A stretch of DNA of 64,000 nt, taken from NCBI RefSeq assembly GCF_040869045.1, contig NC_090319.1, positions 65,382,779-65,446,778 of the forward strand, in the 5' to 3' direction. The notes beneath the pieces were generated by a model. It saw only the letters and a program-made list of their open reading frames with translations. It did no database searches and was not told the origin of the DNA. The position numbers and the translations under genes are program-made. Below are positions 11,174-22,091 of this stretch, in pieces. The stretch's first letter is position 1. Every line of letters starts with the position of its first letter. Origin of the DNA: Eurosta solidaginis. Lineage: Eukaryota; Arthropoda; Insecta; Diptera; Tephritidae.

Positions 11174-13198
11174 TGTGCCGTACTTTTCTAAAAGGCGGTT
11201 GAACCTTTCAGCTACGAATTGTTTTCCATTATCAGAATGGATATATTCGGGCATGCCGAATATATGGAACACATCCCTTTCCAAAAACTTTATAACCGCC
11301 GCTGAAGTTGCCTTTCTCATCGGTTCTAAGAATACAAACTTAGTAAAATGATCTAAACACACAAAGACGTACACATTACCATCACTACTACGAGGGTAAG
11401 GGCCCATAAAGTCAATAAACAAACGTTGGAAAGGTCGTTCGGTAAGCTTTTGCTTTCCCATTAGTGGTTGTTTGAATACATTTTGTGTCTTGTTTATTTT
11501 GCAGGTTTCACAATCATTGACATGTGCGCACACATCTCAAACCATACCTGGCCAACTTGACCTTCGCCCTAAAAATGGACTCTCTGGCGGAGCTCAAGAC
11601 TGAGTGCAGGAGAGCCGAAAAACTTATGAAAGAAAATAAAAATAGGAGTAGTACGGGTATATGCATAGGATGCCTGCAGCCCCGAGAACACTTGTTGATC
11701 CACAGTTTCAGTTAATTTTAGTTGGCGTTTTGCCACCACGAGGGTAGATTCAATACTGCCAAAGCACTCATCGTCAAAGATCTCCAGCGAGTGATCTTGG
11801 CTGAGTGGTTGAGAGTGGCTACCTTGAGTGTGGTCATATAAATGTATGTATGTTTTTTTTGACTCTTACTATTTCATCAAATTCAACACATCCACTCAAC
11901 TGCACCGGCGCCGTTGGAGCATGAGTATATGGGTGAGTGAAACTTGAATACCATATTTTTGCCAATACATATATTTGAATGTATGTATGTACATATATTA
12001 ACATATATTGCCGGATCTTCTTGAGAAAATAGAAGAAGGAAACATAAACTTAAGGAATATATGTACATACGTAGCTATAAACATACACACATTTTAATAA
12101 TATACCAAACTGGTTTTTTTTTTGTTGTATTTATGAACTGCTCCTGCTTCCATAATTGAGAATTGAGGAAGGTTAGGGATTTGCAGATGACAAGCAAAAA
12201 TCACATATGTTTGTTATCACTTGCTCCACCTTGATGAACCTTGCGGTTAACGTAGTTTTGAACCTTGGATGATCGAAGTAGATAGTTGGGCATAGCCATT
12301 AGGGTGGTTCCCCCTCCCCCCAAATTGTCAAGTAATTAGATTTGGATATTTAGGGAATAACTATTAAGTTTAAGTATATATAGTTCTGTTACAGGAAGTA
12401 AAATTGAATTGGAAGACTAGTGTTAGGACGTAGCAATTTTCGCATCATCATTATACCTAAGTTAGATTGATTTTTGTATTTAATTTTAAATGATTTTATA
12501 TTTATACTTACGGTCTTTGAAATCTTGAAACTGAATCATTAATAATTAGACGTTAAGTTGAATTATTATTTTTTTTTTGGACACCGTAGTATCTTCTCTT
12601 ACCTAAGTTCAATCTAAGTACATTTGAAGTAGGCATATAGGTATTAGGGTATTACTTATTAATATTACTCAGAGATATATTTCAAAAATAAAATTTGTAA
12701 TTTATGGATGGATGAAAATTTTAGTCGTTGTTGCAAGTATGCAGGGCTAGGTTAAATCCATTTGGTGTGGGCGCTGCGCTTGTGCGCGGCAAGGTAAGGC
12801 GAAGGTGAGTTTTTAGGGAAAGTGACTGAGTGACAGGGGACAGACTTCTGTCAGGTTTGGGGGCACTGTAAGGTAAACAGGAGTCAGCACAGTGCCCACG
12901 GTGCAGTGCAAGTTGCACTGCAGAGGGAGGGTAGACTCCACCTGACAGGACAGGCCTTCATCTGTTTTTACCCCATATGCTTTCCCCTCTGTAACGTTGC
13001 CCCTCACGTTTATTTCTATCTTTTTCAGCTTTTTTACTCCTTCCTTTACACACGCAGGTATGAACCCTCATTTTGTTCATGTGGCTGCGGGTGAGGTCGG
13101 TGGTGCAATACCCCGCCCAAGACGACGAGCTAGCCTGGGCCCGCAAGCATACCTGCTTGCCGCCGCTCCTCACCACCCCAACAAGTCAGCTACGTAAC
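11174..13198. mobile_element. Foreign 2-kb insert in the gypsy integrase
   Basis: A 5-bp direct repeat AAATT at 11169-11173 and 13199-13203 flanks the insert, and removing it rejoins the integrase motifs. Inside are three parts. An integrase-core fragment of a different LTR element lies on the minus strand (11174-11533: CETCKINKTQN, FIDFMGPYPRSSDG, HSDNGKQF). A gag-like fragment lies on the plus strand (11534-11715: AELKTECRRAEKL). The remaining 1.5 kb has no coding content; an AT-rich stretch with AATAAA near 12690 could be an LTR. The opposed orientations show it is rearranged, not one clean element. Confidence 0.55.
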
Positions 13199-13203
13199 AA
13201 ATT

Positions 13204-13970
13204 CCTGCCTTGGTCAGAATGTAACTCCATTGGTACACCATACCTTGCAACCCAATTGTTTATAAACACTTCTGTTACTGTTTCCGCTTCTTGATTTGGG
13301 ATTGGGTATACCTCTGGCCATTTGCTGAAATAATCCATAACCACCAGTACATATTTGTTTCCGCAGTTGCTAGTAGGAAATGGACCTGCGACATCCATAG
13401 CGATTCTTTCAAATGGCTGAGTTATATTGCTTCATCTGGCCATGACTTCGGGTTTCTGGCCCTTTCGCTCTGCTGCAAACCTCGCAGTTCGCAATCCACT
13501 CAGTGTCCGACTGAGTGCAACCGACCCAATATAATCTCTGTTTAATCTTCTCGAGCGTCTTCGTGATTCCAAAATGACCTCCGCTTGGACCGTTATGCAG
13601 CTCGCTGAGCACGTCAGGAATCCTCTTTCTGGGAAAAACTATAAGTTTCTTCTTGCATTGACCATCCTCACTCTACCATACTCGATGCAAGCAACCGGAT
13701 ATCAATTCTAAACTGTTCCACTGTGCCCAATATGACTTCGCAATGGGACTCTCTGCTGACATCTCTTCTCTGTTTGGTCTTTCGTTTCATTCGAGCCTTT
13801 GCATAACATGTGATCTGTATCTTCTAGCTGACACTTTCTTAGTTGTTCCTTGTCCCATTCATCCGTACACGTTATAGCCATTAGCCGGACATCTATAATG
13901 TCTTGTTTAGCCTCGGCCTTTGAACAGTGCTTGCATTCCAAACTGCATGGTCTTCGTGATATTGCATCGG
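13204..13970 (-). pseudogene. Gypsy integrase, zinc-binding and N-terminal core
   Basis: An HHCC zinc-binding domain is seen at about 13450-13612 (HNGPSGGHFG, then CEVCSRAKG). The DDE core begins with MDVAGPFPTS (first catalytic Asp) and runs to LHSDQGRN (second Asp), where it is cut by the insert. Several stops interrupt the linker to RNase H (13620-14080). Confidence 0.7.
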
Positions 13971-14081
13971 CATTCCCATGGGTACTACCTTTCTGATGCT
14001 CAATGGAAAAGTCATAGCTTTGTAGCCGCTCGATCTACCGTGCCAATTGTCCTTATGGATTAAAGAACTGCAGAAGCCATT

Positions 14082-15160
14082 TCAACGCTGCGTGCACTTT
14101 ACCAATGCCAACAGCTCCCTCCATGTAACGCAGTAGTTCCTCTCTGTTTTCCCAATTGAATGGCTGTAATATGCATCTACCTTCTCCTGTCCATCAACCA
14201 GTTGCGACAAAATGCCTCCTTTAGCATATCCACTCGCATCTGTATCTAGAATAAATGTTGCTCCTGGAATCGGATATGCCAAAATTGGGGCAGTGCACAA
14301 ACGCTCCTTCAATGTTTGGAGGGCCAACTCTTGCTCCTTTTTCCATTCAAAAGCTTTATTTTTTCTTGTAAGCTCATGGGCTACGCTGGAAAAGTTTGGT
14401 ACAAATCTGCGATAATATGTGCACAGCCCAAGGAAACTTCTCAATTCATGCAGGTTCAGTGATCTTGGCCAATCCTTTACTGCCTCTATCTTTTCATTCA
14501 CAGTACAGATGCCTTCTGTCGTTACCTTGTGACCCAAATGTCTGCTTCCATTTTAAACAGCGAACAATCTTTGGGACTTAGTTTCAGACCAGCACTTCTT
14601 CATTCTTTGGAAAACCCCCTCCAAGTTCTTCAGATGTTCTTCGAAGTTCTTCCCCAATACGATGATGTCGTCTTGGTACAGTAAGCATGTTTTCCAATGT
14701 AGTCCTTTCAGTACCTGATCCATGAGTCTTTGAAAAGTAGCTGGTGCATTACATAGTCCAAATCACTGTAAATTGTCAAAGACCATCACCGACACTGAAG
14801 GCTGTTTTCTCTTTGTCTTCCTCCTTCACTTCCACTTGCCAGTAGCCGCTTTTCAAGTCCAGTGTAGAAAACCATTTCGTACTAGAGAGCGACCCCAGAG
14901 TGTCGTCAATTCTTGGCAATGGCTAACTATCCTTTTTCGTAACGTTATTCAACTTCCGGCAGTGCACGCAAAACTTAATTTTTCCATCCTTCTTCTTTAC
15001 AAGTACTACCGGTGAGCTCCACGGACTAGCTGATGGCTCTATGACGCCGCTGTCGCTCATTTCTTGTATAATTTGACTCACAACTTCCCGCTTCGCCCGT
15101 GGAACACTACATGGAGCTTGACGGATCGGCCTCGCATCTCCAGTGTCAATTTGATGTTAC
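14082..15160 (-). pseudogene. Gypsy reverse transcriptase and RNase H
   Basis: Reading the minus strand from about 15130, the RT fingers and palm are recognisable in several frames. The catalytic box is YQDD near 14675. The RNase H domain follows at 14082-14537 with TFILDTDASGYAKGG (first Asp) and the connection motif LRSFLGLCTYYRRF just before it. Stops and frameshifts occur near 14550, 14765 and 14925. The enzyme would copy element RNA into DNA in virus-like particles; this copy cannot. Confidence 0.75.
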
Positions 15161-16040
15161 ACAACGTTGGTGCGGCCTGGTTTGGAGCCACCTTGGTCCA
15201 ATATGTTTCGGTACTTCAGGAGCAGTTGCTTTGCCTTACTCTGAAAATGTTGATCTAGCCCCTCCGTCCATGCTGTGATGTCATTTGAAAGATTAGTGCT
15301 GCTAGTTGAAACGTGTTCCTGGAGCTGTTCACAGTTTATAACCATTTCAACCTCTTGGCATCTTCCCAATATAGCTCCTTTTGTCAGTTTGAGTGGTGAC
15401 TTGAACTCATTGAGTACTCTTACCGGAATACGTCCATCTTGTTTTGTCATAGCCAGGGTTTTTCCTACAAGTACGTTCGGTGTTGATTTGTTTGCTGCCT
15501 CGACAACCCACAATTTGTTTGTCCCGCAATCTCCATCAACCTTTGCCCAGATGACTGCTTCGGATTTTGGTGGTATTTGTTGACTCTCACCAGCACTCGT
15601 TTACTGCTGTAGCCTCTCTCGTAGCCGAAATTAAGTGGCACATCCATGTTTTTATATCCTATCGTCTTGCTTTGCATATCGATCTTGATGCCTTGGTCGG
15701 TTAAGAAGTCCACTCCAATTTTGATTTCATCAACAATCTCTGCAACTATAAAGTTGTGTAGTACCGTGACGTTCCCAATTGCTACTTCACATGCTACTTC
15801 TCCAATTACCTGGGTGTCCTCTCACGTGGCTGTACGTAATCTTGCTCCAAGCAATGGTCTTATCTTCTTGTTGACTAAATCTGATCGAATGATGAATGGG
15901 AAGCACCCGTATCTACAGTCAGTAAAGGTTCCTTTCCATCCACATGTCCTCCGATAGTAAGATTGCTTGATCTTCTTCCAATTTGCGAGATAGAGATTAT
16001 GGGACATTCAATTGAGCGAGCCAGCTGTCGCCCCTTGCGG
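15157..16040 (-). pseudogene. Gypsy aspartic protease and start of pol
   Basis: The catalytic triad VDTGAS appears near 15900, within GKEPLLTVDTGASHS. The flap and C-terminal half continue at 15465-15713 after a frameshift, leading to the pol connector (15157-15513). The protease would cleave the Gag-Pol precursor. Confidence 0.65.
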
Positions 16041-17409
16041 CTGACTCTATTTTGGTTTAACGATTGAGTGGACTTGGAGATTTGCTCATCTCCGTCAGCT
16101 CTGCGTTTACGGCCACCCACATTGTTGGAACTATTAGGACCGGTGCTGCATTGACGTGTAATGTGGCCTGGGTTGCCGCACTTGAAACATTTCATAACTC
16201 CAGAGCTTTTCTGTTGTGATCCCTTCAGTGCTTCCAAAATTGTGTCCACCCAATCTGACCTTTCTGCTTCCATACGATGGACTTTGTACGCTGGCTTGCT
16301 CAAAATTGAGGCAGTTTCCTAAGTCAGTGCATGGGATACCGTTTCAGCAAACGTTGGCTTTGGGTTCGCATATGTAGCTCGTTTCGTTTCGGCATCCCGT
16401 ATTCCATTTATAAAGCTCTGAATTTTAACCCTCTCGGTGTATTCCACAGGTGCGTCTGCATTTTCGAGATGAGCCAATCTTTCAACATCCGACGCAAACT
16501 CCTGCAAAGTCTCATTCGCTTTTTGCTAACGGTTTTGCAACTCAATTTGGTATATCTGTTTTCTATGCTCGCTTCCATAACGTCTCTCGACAGCGGCCAT
16601 CAATGATTCATAGTTGTTCCGCTCTCCTTCGGGAACCGTCTGTAGGATTTCGGCTGCTGGCCCCTTCTATGCTACGCATAGAGCTGCAACTTTATCTTCA
16701 GCATTCCAGTTTTCACTCCTGCGGCCTTCTCAAACTATAGCTTAAAGACTTGGAAAGGAACAGAACCGTCAGATGGAGTTTTTACCTTCGTATTGCTTGC
16801 TGAAACAACTGGGCGATTTAATTGCAACTCCTGTATACGAACTCTCAAAGCATCCACCTCGGCTTCGATTTTTTCCTCAAACTGCGTTACTTTCTCGTCC
16901 AGACGCGCTTCGAGTTTTGATGATATACGCGCCTCTTGCGCTTCGAGTTGTACTGTTTTGCGTGCCTCTTGTTCTTTCAGTTGTGTTTCCACCTTTGATG
17001 TAATTTGTGTCGACATTTCTGAAATACGCGTTTCTTGTGCTTCAATCTTTGATGTTATGCGTGTCTCCTGTGATTCTAGTTGAGATGTTATATCTGTCTT
17101 TTGTACTTCGAGCTATGTTGACATATCGGTTGATATTTGTGACGAGATTTGCTTCAGCACTGCTAGTATCGCCTAAGTGTCTACACTTGCCAATGGATTC
17201 GGAGTCTCTCTCTTCTCCTCCAATTTAGTCGCTGGCTCTTCCGCATCAGGATAAAAGACATACTCGTCCATATCAATTCCTTCCAACCCCACTACCTCTC
17301 GCAGCCGTGCTTGAAGTTCGATCTTATTGCCGGTTGTGTTCAATCCACGGCTCTCCAACTCCTTCTTCAGTTGCTGGATCTTTAATTCACTTAACTTTGC
17401 CATGTCCAA
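16041..17409 (-). pseudogene. Gypsy gag with SAP domain, coiled coil and zinc knuckle
   Basis: The start is the ATG at 17407-17409. Residues 4-36 form a SAP motif (LSELKIQQLKKELESRGLNT), a DNA-binding fold seen at the N-terminus of some insect gypsy gags. A TAG stop near 17173 follows. A strong heptad stretch (16735-17016, repeated EAQEAR/SKLEA pattern) suggests a coiled coil. Capsid-like sequence lies at 16319-16507 and a CCHC knuckle (CFKCGNPGHITRQC) at about 16147-16190. Gag packages element RNA. Confidence 0.7.
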
Positions 17410-17447
17410 GTTGTATTCGCAATTTTTGGAACTTATTCAACAATTCC

Positions 17448-17460
17448 TCTTCTGACACCA
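17448..17460 (-). other. Primer-binding site (tRNA-Leu-like)
   Basis: Two bases inside the 5' LTR, the minus strand reads TGGTGTCAGAAGA. This complements the 3' end of a tRNA-Leu ending TTCTGACACCA. It sets the transcription direction and the inner LTR edge. Confidence 0.7.
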
Positions 17461-17462
17461 AT

Positions 17463-17944
17463 TGTAACGATTTTAATGCAATTCCTCTTATTTGCAACCT
17501 TCTACTAACGTTCGAATCACTAAGCTATTAAATAAATAACTCCAATATTCGATAATGCAAAATGGTCTTTATTAGACTATTTTCAAAATAACACTTCTAT
17601 TGCTCGACAGATAGCGTGCTTAAATTAAACTGATTTTCGTGCCTCAACTGTTGCCGCTTTTATACTGTCCGGTTTCATCGCCGGCATATTCTAGGCGCTT
17701 CTATTTCCAGAATTTACTAGTTAGTTATCAGCTATAAATTGCTCAGCTATAACTACAGATGCACAATTTTATAGCTTCTCTTAAACCCTATGCGCGTGTA
17801 TATGTGAGTGATAGTTGCACAATTATTGCATACTTTTGGGAGTATCTCAGATATATACATGTGGTTGTGCGTTGCTTCTCCGCTGCGTGTACGTACATAT
17901 GTGTAGACATAATGATTGATTCGTTTATGTAGATACAAGTGACT
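17463..17944 (-). repeat. 5' LTR of the gypsy element
   Basis: About 482 bp, paired with 10089-10563. On the minus strand the TATAAAAG box is at 17657-17664 and AATAAA at 17574-17579. A short insertion near 17870 and scattered substitutions separate it from the 3' LTR. Confidence 0.85.
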
Positions 17945-18115
17945 GTCTGCTTTATTATTGTGGTGGCTTCATTTACTTAGCATCAGACTAGTGATGTGAG
18001 TATCACTTGGTGTCACTAATATTCGTCACAATAAAAACCCAATGTTTCATACGAAATACAAATTCTTAATTATCTTATTATTGTTTTATTGAGTGCCTAG
18101 TGGAGTCAAAAATCT
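17945..18115. other. Unassigned spacer between gypsy and upstream unit 3
   Basis: No coding or repeat signal is recognised. Confidence 0.35.
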
Positions 18116-18390
18116 AGACGGTTTTGTGGGCGCTATTTATACATTAGTGGATTGTGTAAATAAAAATTAAGTAGAAACTTCTAGATTCAGGAAATGGGCA
18201 CAAAGCAAATATTTGGCTGTTTTGAAAAGAACATTTCCTTGTGAATTGTTTGAGATATTTACCCAGTTGAATTGTACTATTGAATTGAGAAAGGCCATGT
18301 GATATAATGTTTGTATTTTTAATGAATAAACACAGAGAAGTACAAAGGGTGCACTAATTAGTTTTATCTGTTTCCAAACTGCTACTCTCA
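18116..18390 (-). repeat. Protease upstream region, unit 3 (orphan)
   Basis: The minus-strand TATAAATAG box lies at 18133-18141. It starts at the same CTAGACGG junction as unit 2, and no ATG or coding sequence follows. The stretch at 18225-18260 is the uninterrupted version of the site where the CR1/Kiri-like element inserted in unit 1. Confidence 0.6.
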
Positions 18391-19043
18391 GAGAAAAAAC
18401 GCATTGTAGAACAAGTAAGGAAGTCTAAGTTCTGGTGATACCGAACATTACATACCCAGCTGTACACTTGAAATGCTGTTGTTTTGTGTGCTTAATGGCG
18501 TTACAAAGCTGCGCAATAATACATATACATATGGTTCTATTATAAACTAACTTTTCTTCGAGCTATGGCTCACGAAACATAGAAAATTGCTTAGTCATAA
18601 AAGGGGCGGTGCCACGCCAATTTTTTAAAATTTGAAGTTTTTCCTATTTATTGTCATAAACCCACTTGGGAAATGAAATACCATTGATATAAAGCTCTTT
18701 TTTGCAAAGATATAGCTTATTTTATTCGTCCACGACCCTTTAAAAAATCCTTCATATAAAAGTGGGCGCGGTCCTTAACCGATTTCGTTAATTTTTCTTC
18801 AAATCATTCCCTATAATAAAGGCAACCTCTCTGCCGAATTTTGTTACGATAGGTTTAACGATTTTTGATTTATGATTAATAATATTTGTAAAATTGATTT
18901 TATCACAAGTGTGCGGTGTCACGCCCATTTTAAAATTTGTTTCCAAATTTTTATCAAGAGCCCCTGTAGCAGGCCACACGTCAAATTTCAAAATTCTAGG
19001 TGTATTATTTACTAAATAATCAGGTTTTTTGTGTTTTCCAAAA
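18391..19043 (+). repeat. Dispersed repeat of the ACAAGTAAGGAAG / 'gtgccacgcc' type
   Basis: It starts with AACAAGTAAGGAAGTCTAAG and a CCGAACATTAC block, then AT-rich sequence with recurring GGGCGGTGCCACGCC-like phrases. The same start appears inverted at 38285-38325, and similar body phrases occur at 40200-40700. The minus strand has an incidental 113-codon frame at 18788-19129 crossing into the Helitron, with no recognisable product. No transposase is seen. The family is probably non-autonomous. Confidence 0.5.
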
Positions 19044-19511
19044 TCTATATATATAAAAATGAAATGATGTTCGTTCCTGTCCATGTTTTGGGGCCAATAC
19101 GAGGCCAATTTTATTCGTTCTTTTTTCATATTATAGGGATCAAATAGGGGAAAGTTTTTAGCAAAAAAAATTTTTTTTAAATATCTAGATTCTTGAGATA
19201 TAGGTCAGAACGTGAACCCGGATAACCCTACGATGTGTTTGTATAATATGGGTATCAAATGGTAGCTTCTGATGAGTACTTTAATATGGGGTACTTTTCG
19301 TACGCCTAGGTGACTAGGGTCTCGAGATATAGGCCAAAACGTAGACCCGTGTACTCCTTGAATGTGTTTATGCAATATGGATATCAAATGAAAGCTGTTG
19401 ATGAGTTCTTTAGCAGAGGGCAATTTTCATACATCTGGGTGACTAGGGTCTCAAGATATTGGCCAAAACGTGGATCAGAATAACCTTAGGATGTGTTTTT
19501 ACATTATGGGT

Positions 19512-19960
19512 ATCAATATTCACATATGATAATAATAATCTCACAAATGTGATTTTTTTTTTAATTCAGGCGCAGGAACGAATAAAAAGGTTAGCGCTAT
19601 AAATTATTATTCATATCGATTAATGATTCGTGAAAATGAAGAATCCCATATCCATACCATCTTCCATATACATACCCATACCCACCCGTACCTTACATCT
19701 TCCATCATATATCCCCCATATCGATACCATCCTCCATATACATACTCATACCCACCCATACCTTACATCTTCCATCTTAAATCTTACATCTTGCATCTTA
19801 CATCTTACATCTTACACTTATATATTACATTCAAAATTCCTCCATATCGTGAGCAAAGATGTTTACACATCAAAAATATTCACATATGATATTAATAATC
19901 TCACAAATGTGATTTTTTTTAAGCCAGGCGCAGAAACGAATAAAAAATTTAGCGCTGTGA
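19512..19960 (+). repeat. Local duplication with simple-sequence expansion inside Helitron 1
   Basis: The sequence ATATGATAATAATAATCTC through AATGAAGAATC occurs at 19522-19646 and again at 19883-20008. Between them lies about 200 bp of CCATATACATACC / CATCTTACATC-type simple sequence (19650-19830). Copy 2 has the segment once and lacks the expansion. Confidence 0.7.
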
Positions 19961-20877
19961 ATTATTATTCATATCGATTAATGATTCGTAAAAATGAAGA
20001 ATCTCACATTCTGAAATCCAGAAGATTGTTCCACCAATTTGTCGTGGATATGTATGCAAAAAGTGAGACCGAGCGCTTAAACTATATCAAATTCAACCAG
20101 ACTAAGTTACGGTCCGAAGAATACATTCACTTACGGGATGCCGTGAATAACGATGGAATTGTGAATGACATCGGTAGAATGATCATATTACCAGAAAAAT
20201 ATACTGGTAGCCCGGAACACATGCATGAATATGCACAGGATGCCATGGCGTATGTTTGTGCTTATGGACGGCCGGATCTGTTTATTACTTTTACATGCAA
20301 TCCGCAATGGAGTGAAATCAAAGACCATTTGTTTTCTGGCCAATCCCCAATAGATCGACGCGACATAACTGCACGTATTTTCAAACTAAAACTAAAATCA
20401 CTTATGGACTTTATTGTCAAACATAGAGTGTTTGGAGAGGTGCGTTGTTATATGTATTCCGTTGAATGGCAAAAGCGGGGATTACCGCACGCACACATTT
20501 TGATTTGGTTGGTTGATAAAATTACACCGGATCAAATTGATAGTGTGATATCAGCTGAAATACCGGATCAAACGATTGATACAGATTTGTTCGAAGTCGT
20601 CACAAAAAATATGATACATGGACCTTGCGGTGCATTGAATGTAAACTAGCCGTGCATGATTGATGGAAAATGTTCGAAGCGATACCCACGAGCATTAATT
20701 TCGGATACGTTCACGGGTGACGATGGATATCTGGCATATCGTCGTCGATCCACTGATGACAATGGTAAGTCAACGATAATTAAGATGGGAAATCAAAATT
20801 TTGAAGTTGACAAACGTTGGATTGCCCCATATTGTCCATTGTTGTCCAAAACATTCAAAGCACATATTAACGTATAA
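19961..20877 (+). pseudogene. Helitron Rep (HUH endonuclease) region, copy 1
   Basis: The frame runs to a TAG at 20647-20649 and homology resumes at once (CMIDGKCSKRYP). Recognisable blocks are SRRLFHQFVVDMYA, GRPDLFITFTCNPQW and KRGLPHAHILIW, the last holding the HUH metal-binding motif. Rep nicks and joins single strands during rolling-circle transposition. The TAG is also in copy 2, so the element was already dead when duplicated. Further fragments follow at 20924-21259 and 21304-21567. Open sequence upstream of about 19960 lies in simple repeats and is not Rep. Confidence 0.85.
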
Positions 20878-20923
20878 ATAAAGGAAGCGATATGGCTGTA
20901 TTCGGTGCAGTCCAAAATATCAA

Positions 20924-21709
20924 ATGGGGCGTTATATAAGCAGTAACGAAGCGATATGGCGAATTTTTTCATTCCCAATACACGAAAGACATCCAACAAT
21001 CCTTCATTTAGCGGTTCACCTTGAAAATGGCCAACGCGTTTATTTTACTCCTGAAAATGCAGCGCTTAGAGAAACAAGCTCACCGTCTACAACTTTGACT
21101 GCCTTTTTTCATTTATGTCAATCGGACTATTTTGCAAGGACATTGCTATATGCAGAAGTGCCACAATATTTCGCATTGGATAAATCCAGGAAAGCATTTA
21201 AAAGGCGAATACAAGGAAAACCAGTTCAAGGTCATCCTAATGTGTTCTCAATATATTAGGACGCATTTATGCAGTTCATCCAAATAATGCTGAGTGTTTT
21301 TACTTGCGATTGTTGTTAATTAATGTTCGTGGCCCAACATCATTCCAAACTTTAAGAACAATTAATGGTGAATTGTGCGCTACATATCGGGAAGCATGTC
21401 AACAATTAAATATGTTGGAGGATGATAAGCATTGGGGAGATACCTTTGCCGTTTCAGCTGTAATAGCCAGTCCACGTCAAATACGAACATTATTTTCGAT
21501 AATAATTGTAATATGCTCCCCAACTAATCCATTGAAACCAAATACGTCGAAATACTGCAAATTATGAGTTGGAATTCACATTGGAAATTTACAATGAAGC
21601 ATTGATAAGGATTGACGACATTTGTTTGTCTATGTCAAACAAATCGTTAGTACAATTGGGCATGCCAGCAGCAAATCGTCCAATACATGCTCATATGTTC
21701 AATCGAGAA
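20924..21709 (+). pseudogene. Helitron Rep-helicase linker region, copy 1
   Basis: Two frames (20924-21259 and 21304-21567) plus a third to 21709 carry typical linker sequence (FPIHERHPTILHLAVHLENG; FYLRLLLINVRGPTSF-like; REACQQLNMLEDDKHW). At least three frameshifts or stops separate them, all shared with copy 2. The end of this stretch, near 21709, is where the MITE inserted. Confidence 0.7.
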
Positions 21710-21711
21710 CT

Positions 21712-22091
21712 GGGGATCAATTCTCTAACTGTGAAAAACTGAAAAATGTATACTCATTGAAAACTCATTTGCACACACAATTTACACTTTAAATTTTCAT
21801 GCGATTCTGTAAATTATTGTGCACATTGTTTTGCTGAATGAGCGCTGAATGTAAAAGTTTTATGTCAGTGAGAAAATATTCATCAAACGCCATGAAAACA
21901 AAAAAGTCATTCTGCAACAGTGCGTATGAGTTTTGAATGTCACAATAGTGTACACAGGCTGCCAAGGCAACTCACGAAGTTTTTATCAGTGAGTTTTTTT
22001 GTTCACAGTTTTGCTTTACGGAATCAGAATTTCAAAGTTTACACAATTTCTTATGTACACTTTAAAACTCACAGTTAGCGAATAGGGCCCC
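21712..22091. mobile_element. MITE inside Helitron 1 (copy 1)
   Basis: The ends are imperfect inverted repeats about 22 bp long: GGGGATCAATTCTCTAACTG at the left and its counterpart ending GCGAATAGGGCCCC at the right. CTGG occurs at 21710-21713 and 22091-22094. Removing one CTGG plus the element rejoins the Helitron frame. There is no coding content. A similar terminal sequence is seen near 33053-33075. The superfamily cannot be decided. Confidence 0.65.

Larger units (their letters stand above)
10089..17944 (-). mobile_element. Ty3/gypsy LTR retrotransposon, about 7.9 kb, with a foreign insert
   Basis: Two direct LTRs (10089-10563 and 17463-17944) bracket gag, protease, RT, RNase H and integrase in that order on the minus strand, which is the Ty3/gypsy order. 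A tRNA-Leu-like primer-binding site adjoins the 5' LTR. Gag begins with a SAP domain. All frames are broken by stops and frameshifts. A 2-kb foreign segment (11174-13198) interrupts integrase. The LTRs differ at many positions and by small indels, so the insertion is not recent. No clear target-site duplication was found. Confidence 0.85.

Noticed and set aside
12721..13197. Overlapping frames on both strands as small genes
   Set aside because: Four or more frames overlap with no family resemblance. The GC-rich local composition explains the lack of stops.
10080..17950. Target-site duplication for the gypsy element
   Set aside because: No matching 4-6 bp repeat is seen at the outer LTR edges, so the outer limit is taken only from LTR similarity.
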